The translations under genes were made by a program, and so were the position numbers. Under the pieces are notes generated by a model. That model was not told the DNA's origin, made no database searches, and saw only the letters and a program-made list of their open reading frames with translations. A stretch of DNA of 64,000 nucleotides from Botryotinia globosa. Its lineage: Eukaryota; Ascomycota; Leotiomycetes; Helotiales; Sclerotiniaceae. The DNA lies in the NCBI GenBank assembly GCA_014898425.1, contig RCSZ01000001.1:3720001-3784000 (forward strand), in the 5' to 3' direction. Numbering within the stretch: position 1 is the first letter of the stretch; every line of letters begins with the position of its first letter. This document shows, in pieces, positions 1 to 12,465 of the stretch.

Positions 1-2663
1 CGCTGCTTCAATACAAAGCTCCCGTCAACTATGAAGCTCATCAAGGTATGGAGTTTTCAATTACTGAATCTTTCTGTGATACTGATCCAATGACTAGAGG
101 CTTTCGAAGACTTCCTTTCCACCTTCAAAACTTCTCCGACTGCGAACATTACCCATGCTTTGGGCGGCATGAACATTGATGAGGATGATTTCAGCGATGA
201 CAACGATATGATGGATGATGATGATGATGACCAGACCTCAAGGAGGCAGACCAGAGCTCAAGCAAAGGTTCCCAAGCTGAAGTATTTGGAGTTATTACAA
301 AAAGTTGCGGACAGATACGAGGATGAAATCACAATTGAACTGGACGATTTGGCCAAAGTATAGCGACCGCCCCTCCATCTGTTTGATAAACTGACAGTTG
401 TAGTATGACGACTTACTGGATGAAGCCGGAACTCCTCTCAATCTAGTCAACTCGATTGAAACTAACGCAAAGCATTATCTGGACATTTTATCCAAGGCGG
501 TCGATGCAGTGATGCCGCAACCTACAAGAGAAATCAAGTGAGCTGAGCTGTAAATTTGCTGTGGTTTGTTTACTAATTCGGTCACAGCTATAAGGATGAT
601 GTACTTGATGTTCTCATGTCGCAAAGAACAGCTCGAAATAACGCCTTACGCCGTGCTGCCGCAGAACAGAGCGATATAACGGTTGAGCCCGAACTCTTCC
701 CTGCCGAACTTACAAGAAGATATACCCTGAACTTCAAACCATTAAGCGCTTCCGGAGATAACTCCAAAAAAGCTTTGGCAGTGCGACAGGTTCGTGGTGA
801 ACATCTTGGTCATCTTATTACCGTTAGGGGTATTACTACAAGAGTTTCAGATGTTAAGCCGACTGTGGAAGTAAACGCATATACTTGTGATAGATGTGGT
901 TGCGAAATTTTCCAGCCCGTTGGATCCAAGACATTCGGGCCATTAGTTGAATGTCCTTCTCCCGATTGTACTACGAATCAAACCAAAGGACAACTCCATC
1001 ATTCCACTCGAGCCTCAAAATTCCAGCCATTCCAAGAAATCAAAATCCAGGAAATGGCCGAACAAGTCCCGGTTGGTCACATTCCTCGAATGTTGACTGT
1101 CCTATGCCACGGGGCTCTAGTTCGACGTATCAATCCTGGAGATGTTGTCGATATTGCAGGAATTTTCTTACCTACGCCATATACTGGCTTCAAAGCCATT
1201 AGAGCTGGTCTCCTCACTGATACATATCTTGAGGCACAGCACGTCACTCAACACAAGAAGGCTTACGAAGACTTAACTATTGATAGCCGAGTTTTCAAAC
1301 GAATTGAGCAATACAGAGCATCTGGCCATGTTTACGAATACCTTGCAAAATCCATCGCGCCTGAAATTTACGGTCATTTAGATGTGAAGAAAGCATTACT
1401 TTTATTGTTGGTCGGTGGTGTTACTAAAAGTATGGGTGATGGAATGAGAATCAGAGGTGATATAAATATCTGTCTGATGGGTGACCCGGGAGTGGCAAAA
1501 TCTCAATTACTCAAATACATCACCAAAGTGGCACCCAGAGGAGTTTACACTACCGGTCGTGGAAGTAGTGGTGTTGGTCTTACTGCAGCGGTTATGAAGG
1601 ATCCAGTAACCGATGAAATGATTCTCGAAGGTGGTGCGCTGGTACTTGCTGATAATGGTATCTGCTGTATCGATGAATTTGACAAGATGGATGATACCGA
1701 TCGGACTGCAATTCACGAAGTTATGGAACAACAGACAATTTCCATTTCCAAGGCCGGGATTTCTACGACTTTGAACGCTAGGACTTCCATTTTGGCAGCT
1801 GCCAATCCTCTTTATGGCCGTTACAATCCCAGGATATCTCCAGTGGAGAACATCAACCTTCCAGCAGCGTTACTCTCCCGTTTCGATGTACTATTCCTTA
1901 TTCTTGACACTCCTACTAGAGATAACGATGCTCTCCTCGCTCGCCACGTCACCTATGTTCACATGAATAATAAACATCCTGATACTGAAGGTGTTGTTTT
2001 CACACCACAAGAAGTTCGTCAATATGTTGCTCAAGCTAGATCCTATCGTCCAACGGTTCCAACGAGCGTCTCTGAGTATATGGTAAAAGCCTATGTCAGA
2101 ATGCGTGATCAACAATCTCGTGATGAGAAAAACAAGAAACAATTTGCTCATACCTCTCCTCGTACCCTTCTTGGTGTTCTTCGTCTATCACAAGCTCTTG
2201 CTCGATTACGTTTCAGCGAAGAGGTGGTTCAAGATGATGTTGATGAAGCTCTTAGACTTGTTGAAGCATCGAAAGAGAGTTTGTATGCTGATCAAGATGG
2301 ATATAGAAAGGATTCTAGTCCAAGCAGTAGAATTTACAATATGGTTAGAGCTTTGGCCGAAGCTGGTCAATGCAGACCTGAAGAGGCGGATGATGAAGAT
2401 GATGAGACTTTGGGTATGGAATTGAGTATGAAGAAGGTCAAGGAGAGAGTTATTGCCAAGGGATTTACTGAGGATCAATGGCGAGCTGCTGTTATGGAAT
2501 ACACCGATCTAGATGTAAGTTCTCACATGTTTTACCCCTTCAATAGGATTTTTGTTAACAATATCATTAGATCTGGCAAACGGCTGGTAATGGAACGAGA
2601 TTGCTCTTCGTCATGTCAGAGGCATCGCATATGGCAAGGGATGAAGAGTATGAAATGGAATAA
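1..2663 (+). CDS. MCM7: DNA replication licensing helicase subunit Mcm7 (5' end cut by window)
   Basis: Subunit of the Mcm2-7 hexamer that is loaded at replication origins and forms the core of the CMG helicase in the nucleus. Exons: <1-45, 98-357, 404-537, 588-2514, 2571-2663; phases agree at every junction and 818 residues are visible, so only the first few codons lie outside. Seen: an acidic stretch near residue 45, the N-terminal region ending in YKDDVLDVL, a four-cysteine zinc motif (CDRCG ... CPSPDC), Walker [13 protein letters not shown], Walker [10 protein letters not shown], and the SRFD arginine-finger motif. The last intron (2515-2570) is needed to reach the family's C-terminal residues DIWQ, followed by a short acidic tail. 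The match to yeast Mcm7 is close throughout, so identity is near certain. Confidence 0.98.
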
Positions 2664-4576
2664 ATATATCCGAATATATGAGATCAAGATCATATGTGTG
2701 CATGTAATCCAGGCGTTTGTGGATTAAAGATATCCACGTGGCGTTTTATTGTATCAGCTGTGGTGAGATACCGATAGAAAAGCATTAGTTGAATACCTAT
2801 TGTCAATTCAGTTCATGGTATCTTCCTCCTAAGCCGTGTTGATACCGGTGATACTAGTGATACCTATCCTCAATCACTGGCATTCATAAGCCTTTCCAAA
2901 CCTGCTCTCATCGTCTTTAATCTACCTACCTAGCTGAAGGCAGTGAGCAGTACTCGGCGATAAGCCCCTACGAACAATAATATTTATCCTGAATGAGGAC
3001 TTGGGTATAAATATACTAAATTATAGTTCCTATCTACCTATATGAGAGAAACAAAATGCAATGTGATAAAATATAATCCTACTTGTCCTTCACTTCACCT
3101 ATAACATTTCTTTATTCACTTTCCTCACTCTCTCAACTTTCTCTTGTATTTCATAGATCACTATCTCTAGATATCTAGGTAGCTAGGTAGGTATTCCTGT
3201 TCTTGAGTGGGGATATGACGATAGAATGGTACAATTGTGGTTTGTATGCTTACAGAAAGATGTTCTGCACTGTCAAATAATAATAATAATAATAATAATA
3301 ATAAGATCGAATTCCAGGAGTGAAAAGACTGTGAAGTTCAGTAGTACAGTATGTATGTATGTATGTATGTATGTACTGTACGTCTGTCTAGGAGATATCA
3401 GAAGCGAGCCGAATGGCACCCCACTCCACTTCCAAAAAATTGAAACAAAGAATTTAGATAATTTAAATTAGAATTAGAACTGTTCACTTGACCACTACAG
3501 CCCGGTCTAAAAGACGCTTTACCGTTTCAGGCCATGTTTGTCCTATTTGCACCAACTGGCCTCTTTCGATTCTGCACGCTCCACCTTCAATTTCCCATAT
3601 AAATACCTCCAATTCCCCTCTGCCTCTTCTTCTTTTTCTTTTCTCTTCATACTTACCTTCTCGGAGCGTTTTCAGATCAAGAATTGAGAGCGCTATGATA
3701 CGAGTCCTCCATTGCACATCGGGGCGACGAGAATCGTTGGGTATCCTTCGGGGTCCCCATCGGGGGAATTTTTGATTGCTTCCTTCGGGATAACTTATTT
3801 TTCATTATGATTGCGGTTTTGCACTGTAACATGAAGAAGAATTGAATGATTTGAATGAGTTCTTTGCATGTGCTGTCAAGGAGAGAATGTCAAGAATATG
3901 AGATGAATATTGAGCGACCTCCACACGAATGAATTCTATGGAATTTATTATTTAGTATTGATGCATACCTAGCTAGGTAGCTAGCTATTGAAGCAACATG
4001 CTGCACTCGGAAAACTATTTGATATTGCTTTGCGACGTTCGTTGTTGATACTCGGTCCAAGTGAGTAATTAAGTATCATTGACGGCAATGTCAGGAACGA
4101 AGCTAAGATTGAATCAATCCTCCTCCAATATCATTACTCTACACACATATACATCCTAGACACTTTTAATGATTTGTTCTGTGCATCCATCCACAGAACA
4201 TCATGTTAGATGTCTGGGATGATTGTGTTGTGGTGGCCCAATCCAGGATATGTCGACACCAACGTGATATGCCACATCAACGCGACAACTATATAGACAT
4301 AAAGTATCTATCGTAAACAACCCATATTACATCCTCTTAACACTCAAGATATTCAAAAAGATATAAAGTCATTACAAACTTCACTAAACTCCTGTTTTCC
4401 CCATCCAATAACGAAAGCTTACCGCAGATCTCCAATTTAACCTCTCCCTATTGTTCCACGCCGAGGTAAACTTTCACATGTTGATCAAGGAGATTACTCA
4501 ACTTCACAGCATCATCTATCCTCCATAATCAACAAGACAACATCACTCATGCGACACCCATAACCACTTCAAAACT
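2664..4576. other. Intergenic region with short microsatellites
   Basis: No gene is supported here. There is an ATA/TAA trinucleotide run at about 3277-3303 and a GTAT tetranucleotide run at about 3350-3375. A 95-codon open frame at 3488-3775 has low-complexity, pyrimidine-rich content and was not accepted. The last 300 bases before 4577 are pyrimidine-rich and are probably the promoter and 5' leader of the next gene. Confidence 0.6.
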
Positions 4577-6396
4577 ATGGAATCTGCACCCAACGGTGCT
4601 CCAGAAGCTCCCAAACTACCTCGCGATCGAATCTCCGCCAAATCTACTGCTGATCCTATTCTCCGCAATGCGATTCGTTATACCATTTCCGCGAAAGAAT
4701 ATGAAACACTACATAAGTACATAATCTCACGATCGAAAGTCTTGAAGAGAAACGCACCCACCGTTACAAAAGTAGAGAAATTGGTAGAGAGACCAGGCCG
4801 CGATGATTATAATGCTGCGGCTGTGAGGGGTAGCTTGAGGTTATTCCTTGCTGCCAATGCAGGATTGAAGATATATAGTTTGATCACGGAGAAATTCATG
4901 GGCGCTGGTAAAGCTGGGTATGTTTTTTTATTATTCGTCTTCTTGCAGATGAATGTGGAAATAAAGTTGAACGAAAGCTAATTGATGTTATAGGGGGAAG
5001 AAGGCCTCATTATGGAAGTCACCAAACTTCCGCCTCTCTCTTTCCCTCTCTACGATACTCCTTCTTCATCGGATTCTTTTCCGTTTCTTCACCCGACTTC
5101 GCGCACATCTCCTCACATCCGAAGCCGAACCTTTCAGACAACGAAACCCGAAAACAAGTAAGACGCTTACATCGAGTTTGGCACCAGCGGTTGGAGCAAG
5201 TTTGGCTGGGTTTATGCTAGGGGTCTATCCGAGCGACCAGCTAAGAGTTACCATTGCAATTTATGCATTGAGTCGAGCTGCAGAAATATCGTATAATTTG
5301 GCAGAAGAAGAGGGCTGGATTTGGGGTAAAGAGGGGAGTAGATGGGAGAGACCTTGGTGGTGGGGAAGTTGGTTACTTTTCCCATTGACTTGTGGTCAAT
5401 TGCTTCATGCTTTTGTTTTTGATAGAGATTGCTTTCCAAAGGTATGGTTTCAAATTGTTTTGATATGCGTGGGTGCTAATAATGTACAGCAATATGGAGA
5501 TTTCATTCTGAAGAACTCTCCACAGTATATCCAAACTCGACCTGAAGATTATCCAGCCAATTTACCATGGCCAAATACTTACGACATCGTCGATAACCTC
5601 GCCGAAATGGCACGTCTCAATTACCCGTATGTTATCATCCCACTCACAATTTCATATCAAGTAAACTAACATCCACACCAGGCCCTTCGTATCACCAATT
5701 CTTTTCCCCAACAACCCTACTTTACCACAGTCTCTCGGCGGCATTTCTCCCATTACCTCTCCCGCCCACCCATTGATAACATCCCTCACATGCGCTACTC
5801 TCCACCCCTCGGACCCTTCTTGTCTCCGCACTTACCTCACCTACTGGATTCAAGTCTTCCCCCGCCTCGCCCGAGTCTTCACTCTAATTCTCTCTCTATT
5901 CTCTCTCCCCGCCTACCGCAAATTCTACAATTCACCCATCTCTTCTCTAAACACACTCGCTATCCGCATCCTCAAAACTACCCTCTATATTTCTGGCGCC
6001 ATCGGCACTAGCTGGGCTAGTATCTGCGCTTTTCAATCGATTCTGCCCAGGCATGTCCTACCTACCCAGAGATTCTTCCTAGGAGGTGCATTGGGTGGTC
6101 TTTGGGGATTTATAGTTAGAAAAGATGCAAGAGGAGAATTCTTATACAGTGCGCGTGCATCGATGGATTCGTTATGGAAGGTTGGTAAGAAGAGAGGATG
6201 GTGGAAGGGAATCAAGGGTGGTGATGTGTGTATTTTTGTCATTAGTTTAATGGCTATCGAGATGGCTTACGAGAGAGATGGGAGATCGTTAAGGAGTGGT
6301 ATGTTGAGAAAGATGCTTAGTGGGATGAGGGGTGAGGGTTGGAGAGATTATGTCGCCGAGGAGGAAAAAAGACTAAAAGAGGAGAAGAAGTTGTAG
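4577..6396 (+). CDS. TMEM135-like integral membrane protein
   Basis: Exons 4577-4917, 4994-5441, 5490-5626 and 5682-6396 give 546 residues with all phases consistent. Intron 2 (5442-5489, 48 nt) has no in-frame stop and could be misread as coding, but it has a GTATGG donor, a GCTAATAAT branch-like site and an ACAG acceptor. Seen: a hydrophilic N-terminus, then hydrophobic segments around LAPAVGASLAGFMLGVYP, WWWGSWLLFPLTCGQLLHAF, a cluster near FVSPILFPN, and a C-terminal RFFLGGALGGLWGF stretch followed by a basic, coiled tail. These blocks match the fungal TMEM135-like family, whose animal member is linked to peroxisomes, mitochondria and lipid handling. The exact role in fungi is not known to me. 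The family call rests on recalled resemblance only. Confidence 0.72.
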
Positions 6397-7122
6397 AAGT
6401 TATTTGGGCTAAAATTTGGAGTATTGCAACAAGCATGCGTTGGGTTTGAAGTACTGGCTAGATCGCAAATCACGGATTGAGAAGATCGAGATTTAGAAAA
6501 TGGGATTGATGAGGGGTCGGCTATCAGGGTCGGGTAGAGAATATGGAACTCTGCAATGGAAGCGGGGTTGTGAGTATGGGGAGCTTGCTCATCAGCGCCG
6601 TAGGGAAATCTAGGGAAGAGCTGTGTTTTGCAACTTCATTTTTAGGGGGCGATTCGGGAGTTTACGAGTGCTATTCACTTCACATTGTTCATGTTTCGAG
6701 GCGGAGATGAAGATGTTTATATATCCAGGCCAAGACCATTTGCTCAAAGAGCTGTTTTGTGTTAATGGTTAATTTTACTTTATCTATTGTGACATTCTCA
6801 GTATTCGAGATACTGTGCATTTGTTGAAAAACTTGAGCAATAGGCTTGATAAGATGTGATTAATATTAAAACTTATTGATTACTGACTTTATCTCAATCT
6901 AACATTCTAGCTCTATATCTGAGAGCTTATATCCAGGTAACCGGCTATTCAAGTCCTTGTATAAATCTGAATCCCAGGCTCATTCTCAATCTCAATCTCA
7001 ATCTCAATCTCAATCTCGCTCCAACCACCCCTCTCCTAAATCCAATCCACAAGCCCAGCAACATCGAGGACAGCAACTTCCTCACTCCTTGTCAAGTATC
7101 AATACGAACCCCTAAACCCTAA
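6397..7122. other. Intergenic region
   Basis: No gene is supported. A CAATCT hexamer array lies at about 6985-7018. A short telomere-like string (CCCTAAACCCTAA) lies at about 7109-7121, next to the stop of the following minus-strand frame; two units are too few to call an interstitial telomere. Confidence 0.5.
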
Positions 7123-7623
7123 TCAATCTTTTATTCCTCTCTCTCCTTCCCCCTCTACTTTTCCCTCCAACTCCTCCCTACACACTCCATCATTCCCCTC
7201 CCCCTCCTCCCTCACCGCCTCAGATTCTCCCTCCCCCATCGACATCTTCAACGACTCCATCCGCTGCTCTATATCCCTCCTACAACCCGAACGAAGCCTG
7301 GCCAATAACCCCCCGGCATTCCCCTCCCCAACATTCCCCTCCGTCTTCAACAACTTCAACGACTCCATCCGCTGCTCTATATCCCTCCTAAAATCCGAAC
7401 GAAGCCTGGCCAGTAACCCCCCGTCAACCAGTCGCTTCATATCCAATTCCGTACCTGCAGTCTGCTTATCCCGTTTCGGGAGTGTTTTTGCAATCTGAGC
7501 TAAGCGACCCCGAGCTGTCTGTAGCTTTTGTTTTTCCTCGCTACTCTGATTCTTCTCGCGCTTGATTTTTTGTTCCTCGATCTCTTCTGCGACGGCGAGT
7601 TCTGCTGCAATTAGAGTATACAT
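7123..7623 (-). CDS. Hypothetical coiled-coil protein with an in-frame internal duplication
   Basis: Family not recognised. The open frame reaches upstream of 7623 to a plausible splice acceptor (CAG before about 7660), but no upstream ATG exon could be joined, so the first in-frame ATG (7623) is used, giving 166 residues. Seen: an Ala/Glu/Lys-rich, probably helical region (LAVAEEIEEQKIKREK), then two copies of a 23-residue segment beginning GGLLARLRS and ending RMESLK, spaced 36 residues apart, then a Gly/Glu-rich tail. It lies tail-on to PEX20, on the same strand. It could be the last exon of a larger gene, or not a gene at all. Confidence 0.4.
   Translation of the reverse strand: MYTLIAAELAVAEEIEEQKIKREKNQSSEEKQKLQTARGRLAQIAKTLPKRDKQTAGTELDMKRLVDGGLLARLRSDFRRDIEQRMESLKLLKTEGNVGEGNAGGLLARLRSGCRRDIEQRMESLKMSMGEGESEAVREEGEGNDGVCREELEGKVEGEGERGIKD
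7246..7423. repeat. 70-bp direct repeat, spacing 108 bp
   Basis: Copies at 7246-7315 and 7354-7423 differ at only a few bases. The 108-bp offset is exactly 36 codons, so the duplication stays in frame in the minus-strand ORF. Confidence 0.9.
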
Positions 7624-7867
7624 AGCTGTGTTTCCGGTTTGTTTTGACACTTTTGCGATCTGTTATAGTTGATTTCAGATTAGTTAGTTAGTCTATGAAG
7701 CATTGCAAAGTTTGACTGTTTTCAATTAAGCATGAGCAAACAAGTAACAAGTAGGTATGGTATGTACAGTTATAAATCCACAAGGCAGAGGACCAATCGA
7801 TATGCAAGCAGGCGAGAGTATTTACGGCAAAAAGTCCACAGGGAGAGGATCAATCCAATAAACTATG

Positions 7868-9007
7868 CTAGGGTGCTCCAACCGTTTCAAAACGTTCGTC
7901 TCCACCTCCGTTCCTACGATCGCCTTCTTTAGCTTTCATGGGCCCATCTACTACTTCATCTCCCTCGACTGTAACCTCCTTATCGCGAAATTGTCGCATG
8001 AGTTGTAGAAATTGACTGTTCTGAAACTTCTCGCTTTGGTTATTACTAACACTAGATAAAAGTTCACCGGCTGTACGTGATAGCGCATCTGGTGCATGTA
8101 TATTTTGTTCTGATGTAGCGGTCGCGGGATCTTGAATGGTATCTGCGCCGAGTAAGGTTTGGCCGAGTAGTTGCCTCTCCGCTCTGTCGAGTTCTAATTC
8201 GGCCTCCTTTGTAACGTGTAGGTGATCTAAAGCGTAAGTTTCTTCATGCTGGACACTAGCAGCTTGTGACTCTAGCTCCTGTTGTTGCGCCCTTTGGCTT
8301 TCCGCATTAGCGGCTTGTTCGAAAGCTCTAGCGAATGCCGCTTCATCAAAAACTTCATTGTTTTCTACCAATGACTGGCTCGTAGATGCAAGCTGATTTT
8401 GTTGCATAAGAACTCTAGGCATTGGATTAAATCCGGAATTCATCATAGAAGGACGATTCATTGCCATAATAGGTTGACTCCCTTTCGCAATCATTCCCGG
8501 GGCTCCATGGCTTTGCGCAAACTCCTGATGCCATCCTGCTCCCATTTGTGGTTGAATCGTTTGATGTACCCCTTGTTGTAGAAATTGCGCTTGAGGACCA
8601 GATATACTCATATTTTGGAAGTCGTTAGCCCATCCTTGACCTGAAGAATGTTGTGGTGCGACGTTTTGAAAAGATTGAGGAGGTGGAGTTTGGAAATGAT
8701 GAGGAGAGAAGCTTTGCGCCGATGGAGAGGGACCAAGTGATTGGTGACCGGCTTGGAAAGCTGCAAACTCAGCATCTAGCTGACCGGCATTTGGACCTGG
8801 CGAAGCTCGAAACCCCTGTTGTATTGTTAGCAAAATTATGGCTGATAATAAAATGCCATTGAGGGTGGGTAAAGAGTAATGTATGATACATACCTGCGCC
8901 GACGGCCCTCTACCAATTAATCGATCTTGTTGTAGAGTGCGATCAACATTCGAATGCTTTTGGAAATTCTGCAGAGCATTAGATGGACCACAAAGATTGT
9001 CTGCCAT
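7868..9007 (-). CDS. PEX20: Peroxin 20, co-receptor for PTS2 protein import
   Basis: In fungi Pex20 works with Pex7 to carry PTS2-tagged enzymes from the cytosol to the peroxisome. Exons 9007-8894 and 8815-7868, intron 8816-8893, 353 residues. The ATG at 9007 is chosen because it gives the conserved start MADNLCGPSNALQNFQKH, with the Cys at residue 6 that is ubiquitinated for recycling in this family. Seen: two WxxxF motifs (WANDF, WHQEF) of the kind that bind Pex14/Pex13, a Gln-rich middle, a helical region around FDEAAFARAFEQAANAE, and a C-terminal block FLQLMRQFRDKEVTVEGDE. The gene is divergent from SEC13, with a shared 573-bp upstream region. Confidence 0.9.
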   Translation of the reverse strand: MADNLCGPSNALQNFQKHSNVDRTLQQDRLIGRGPSAQVCIIHYSLPTLNGILLSAIILLTIQQGFRASPGPNAGQLDAEFAAFQAGHQSLGPSPSAQSFSPHHFQTPPPQSFQNVAPQHSSGQGWANDFQNMSISGPQAQFLQQGVHQTIQPQMGAGWHQEFAQSHGAPGMIAKGSQPIMAMNRPSMMNSGFNPMPRVLMQQNQLASTSQSLVENNEVFDEAAFARAFEQAANAESQRAQQQELESQAASVQHEETYALDHLHVTKEAELELDRAERQLLGQTLLGADTIQDPATATSEQNIHAPDALSRTAGELLSSVSNNQSEKFQNSQFLQLMRQFRDKEVTVEGDEVVDGPMKAKEGDRRNGGGDERFETVGAP

Positions 9008-9580
9008 TTTTGATTTGTTATTGCGAAAAATCAATCTGGGTTGATTGTAGTTGAGAGATTCCCAAGATTGCGATTATGTGATGATCCGGGAATGTGAGCT
9101 TCAATTATCGAACCGAGGCTTATGAAATGGAATCAGTGAAATTATAGAAGACGTAAGAAGAATAGAGATGTTTATTAGAAGATTACAAAAACGGTATGAT
9201 TGTACTGAATGAATTGATAGGAATCTATCTTCTCAATTAATGACCCTTAAAAGCCAATTAGACAAGTAAGGAAAAAGAAGAAAGGTAAGAGAAGAGAAGA
9301 GAAGAGAAGAGGAGAAGATTGAAAGATGTCATCGCGTACCTACACTAGATTAAGACTCGGGATTTTGCCCCCATAATGAGTAAGCGGTCAGGATAACAGC
9401 ATCCTTATCACACAAATCACATGCAGGTTGAGTTGTGCCGGGGAAATGTTTCCCCGATGTGTACCAAAAGCGGTAAGTGCCGCTTAGATACGATCTGGCA
9501 GCATCAATCAGTTGCGAGCTTCAGGAACTCAGAAGGTGTTTCGAGATACATATACAATCAATTAATTCTCTTCTATCAGT
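9008..9580. promoter_or_regulatory. Shared upstream region of PEX20 (minus) and SEC13 (plus)
   Basis: Two clear genes start back to back on either side. The sequence is A/G-rich on the plus strand around 9270-9320 (AGAGAAG repeats). No specific factor site is claimed. Confidence 0.5.
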
Positions 9581-10819
9581 ATGGCGCAAACAATAACCAA
9601 TTCGGGTCATGATGATATGATTGTAAGTATTTCTTGGTCTCATTTTTCTGGTTTCACCAGAAATTGTTCATCATTAGCTTTCAGCGAGTTATCGAAAGTC
9701 AATAAACTAATTACTTGTTGTCTAGCACGATGCAGCTTTAGATTATTATGGTCGCAGACTGGCAACATGTTCGTCGGATCGTACAGTAAAGATCTTTGAA
9801 ATCGAAGGGGAAACACATCGTCTTACAGAAACACTGAAGGGGTATGTTGCTTTCCTGAAATGCCTCTACACTTCAAACACACGGGCTTCGTGCGCTCACC
9901 ACACTGGTTATTGCACATCTTCTACAGGTTCACGATGACCTATCTTCTTAATCACCCACTGCTATACCCTCTACCTAGCTAACATATCCACTCCAGCCAC
10001 GAAGGAGCCATCTGGTCCATTTCCTGGGCTCACCCCAAATACGGTAACATCCTCGCCTCGGCAGGCTACGACGGCAAAGTTCTCATCTACCGCGAAACCT
10101 CATCAGTATGGACAAAAATCTACGATTTCGCTCTGCATACTGCATCCGTCAATTCTCTGTCCTGGTGTCCCCATGAATCCGGATGTCTCCTCGCTTGCGC
10201 ATCCTCGGATGGAAATGTTTCGGTTCTAGAATTCAAGGATAACTCCATGGATCACAAGATTTTCCATGCGCATGGTATTGGTGTGAATAGTGTCTCTTGG
10301 GCGCCATCTTCGCAGCCGGGTAGTTTGGTCAGTGCAAATGCGGGAGGAAAGGAAGGTGGTGTGAGGAGATTTGTTACAGGTGGAAGTGATAATCTTTTAA
10401 GGGTTTGGGGTTGGGATCAAGCTAGTTTGAGCTACAAGGTTGAAGGGGCTCCATTACAGGGACATGGCGATTGGGTTAGGGATGTTGCGTGGAGTCCTAC
10501 GGTTTTACAAAAGAGTATGTTTTCCTCTTTTTCCTCTTTTGTTATGTCCATCATTTTCCCTTCCCTTACAACTAACACATCAATAGGTTACATAGCATCC
10601 GCTTCCCAAGACAAAACCGTACGCATCTGGACCTCATCCGCAGCTTCTAGCCCAGGTCAATGGGAATCTAAAGTTCTCCAATTCGAACGCGAAGTCTGGC
10701 GCGTATCGTGGAGTTTGAGCGGAAACGTATTGGCAGTTAGTGGAGGTGATAATAAGGTTTCTTTATGGAAGGAAAATTTGAGGGGCGAGTGGGAATGTGT
10801 CAAGGAGATTGAGGAATAG
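9581..10819 (+). CDS. SEC13: Sec13, WD40 component of COPII coat and nuclear pore
   Basis: Sec13 forms, with Sec31, the outer cage of COPII vesicles leaving the ER, and also sits in the Nup84 complex of the nuclear pore. Exons 9581-9622, 9726-9841, 9997-10514, 10587-10819 give 302 residues, the usual Sec13 length. Seen: start [14 protein letters not shown] then [20 protein letters not shown], followed by WD40 blades including [33 protein letters not shown] and [14 protein letters not shown]. The first exon codes for only 14 residues and is required for the conserved start. There is no sign of damage. Confidence 0.96.
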
Positions 10820-12465
10820 ATTTTAGTCAAGGGGCGCGCGCACAGGCAGGAGGTGGGGGGCAGAATGAAGAGAAAGGAGTTGAGAAGTTGATCAAGTGTT
10901 CGTGCGAGTAGATGAGGCGTTTTGGGACAGATACCGTAGGCAGGTAAACATAAAGACAAAAGATAAACTTCAAATAAAATGATATACAAAGTACAGAGAA
11001 GAGAGGCAAGTTTGTAAGTTTGATAAAAAGGAAAGAATTCAGGGTCATAAAAACACACATGCAGAACGCAAAGCACTCTAATTCCATGCCTCCCTTTCCC
11101 CTTTTTGACTTCCCCCCCCCTCCGGAAACTTCAGAATCAATAAATAATTAAACAAATTAATAGATGTATATAAAAATCCTGATCTTCCTCCTGAAAACTT
11201 AGCGACAACCCCCTTTTCATCCATCACACTTTTATAAACCACCCCAAGAGCTCGAGAGCCTGATGGGGTTATAAGTAGGTACCTCTTGAGTTTGTATGTA
11301 TGTATGTGTATATTGTATATTGTATATTCACATTGCACTTCTCCGTAAATCATTACCGCATTCCGCGCATCGATATATATCTACACTCAACACATCACAA
11401 GAATTTCCATTTCCAATCCCTCTCTGATAAAATTTTCAATTTTCAATTTCTCATTCTTCAATTCTCATCAATATCTTCAATTTATGAACCAGCTCACTTC
11501 TCTCATATCCATCCTCCATGAAGTACGTGTTACGTGCGCTCTTTCCTTTCTACAATCTATAAAGATCTTCTAGAAACGAAACGGCACGAATCCATACGAA
11601 AATGGCCATTCATCCCCATTGAACTAAAGAAAAGTACATCGCGCGCTGACCAATGCTCGTCCGCGTGCATACATGCATACTTTCAATTAGATGGATCTAG
11701 ATCTAGATCTCCATCTCACTCGCATTTAACCTTCACCCAGATCTTGCTTCCCTCCACCACCACCACCACAACCTCCTTCACGAAAGTAAAAAGTGTAGAC
11801 GCCGATGTAACGCGGATCACAAACGCAGAAACCCATATATTTCAAGATACCGCCCCATTTCCAACGCCAGATTGTGAAAAAAGGGGGTATATCCACGATG
11901 CAGATCCATTTATATCCATCCAACACCCAATCCTTCAAATCAAACTCCCTCCCTACCAAAGAAAAACATTAATATGGAAATTGAAACAAGGAAAGAGAAT
12001 TGCGCAAAATATTTTTGAAAAGAGAATACCGAAAGTATGTTGAAGAATATTTAAATAGTCTGAAAAGAATGTCGAGAGTTGGTAAAATATGTGCAAATCG
12101 AGGCGAAGAGACTTGAGAGTAAGCGATGCCCGAGGTTCGTTGTTAACTATGAAAAAATTCACAATGTTGGTCCAAAATAATGCTGTTTGTTAAAATGAAA
12201 AGAAGTAATTTAGTCGCGTTACGATTCTATGTTTCGATGTTTGTCATCAGATGTGTCGGGTATGTTAGAACGGTATGCTTGCTGTTGCTGCGCGCTGGTG
12301 CTTTGAAAATATGCCCATGATCTTGGATAGATTCATCACAAGAATCGTTAATTGATAGCCTTGTATCGAGGAATTCAGTCCCCATTTTAATGTTAGATGT
12401 GACCGGCACTGAAAAGTCGCGGCAAACCATTAAATGAAATATGGTAAGCCCGCAAGAGCACAAAG
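10820..12465. other. Intergenic region, convergent gene ends
   Basis: Lies between the 3' end of SEC13 and the 3' end of the F-box gene. A 169-codon open frame at 11534-12043 begins at GTG, has no ATG and is compositionally biased, so it was not called. A homopolymer C run lies at about 11113 and GTAT-type repeats at about 11295-11330. Confidence 0.5.

Noticed and set aside
3484..3775. Overlapping open frames on both strands near 3.5-3.8 kb
   Set aside because: Pyrimidine-rich low-complexity sequence gives stop-free frames on both strands; no domain and no splice support.
11534..12043. 169-codon open frame between SEC13 and the F-box gene
   Set aside because: It starts at GTG, contains no ATG, is rich in low-complexity Thr/Ser stretches and matches no family I know.
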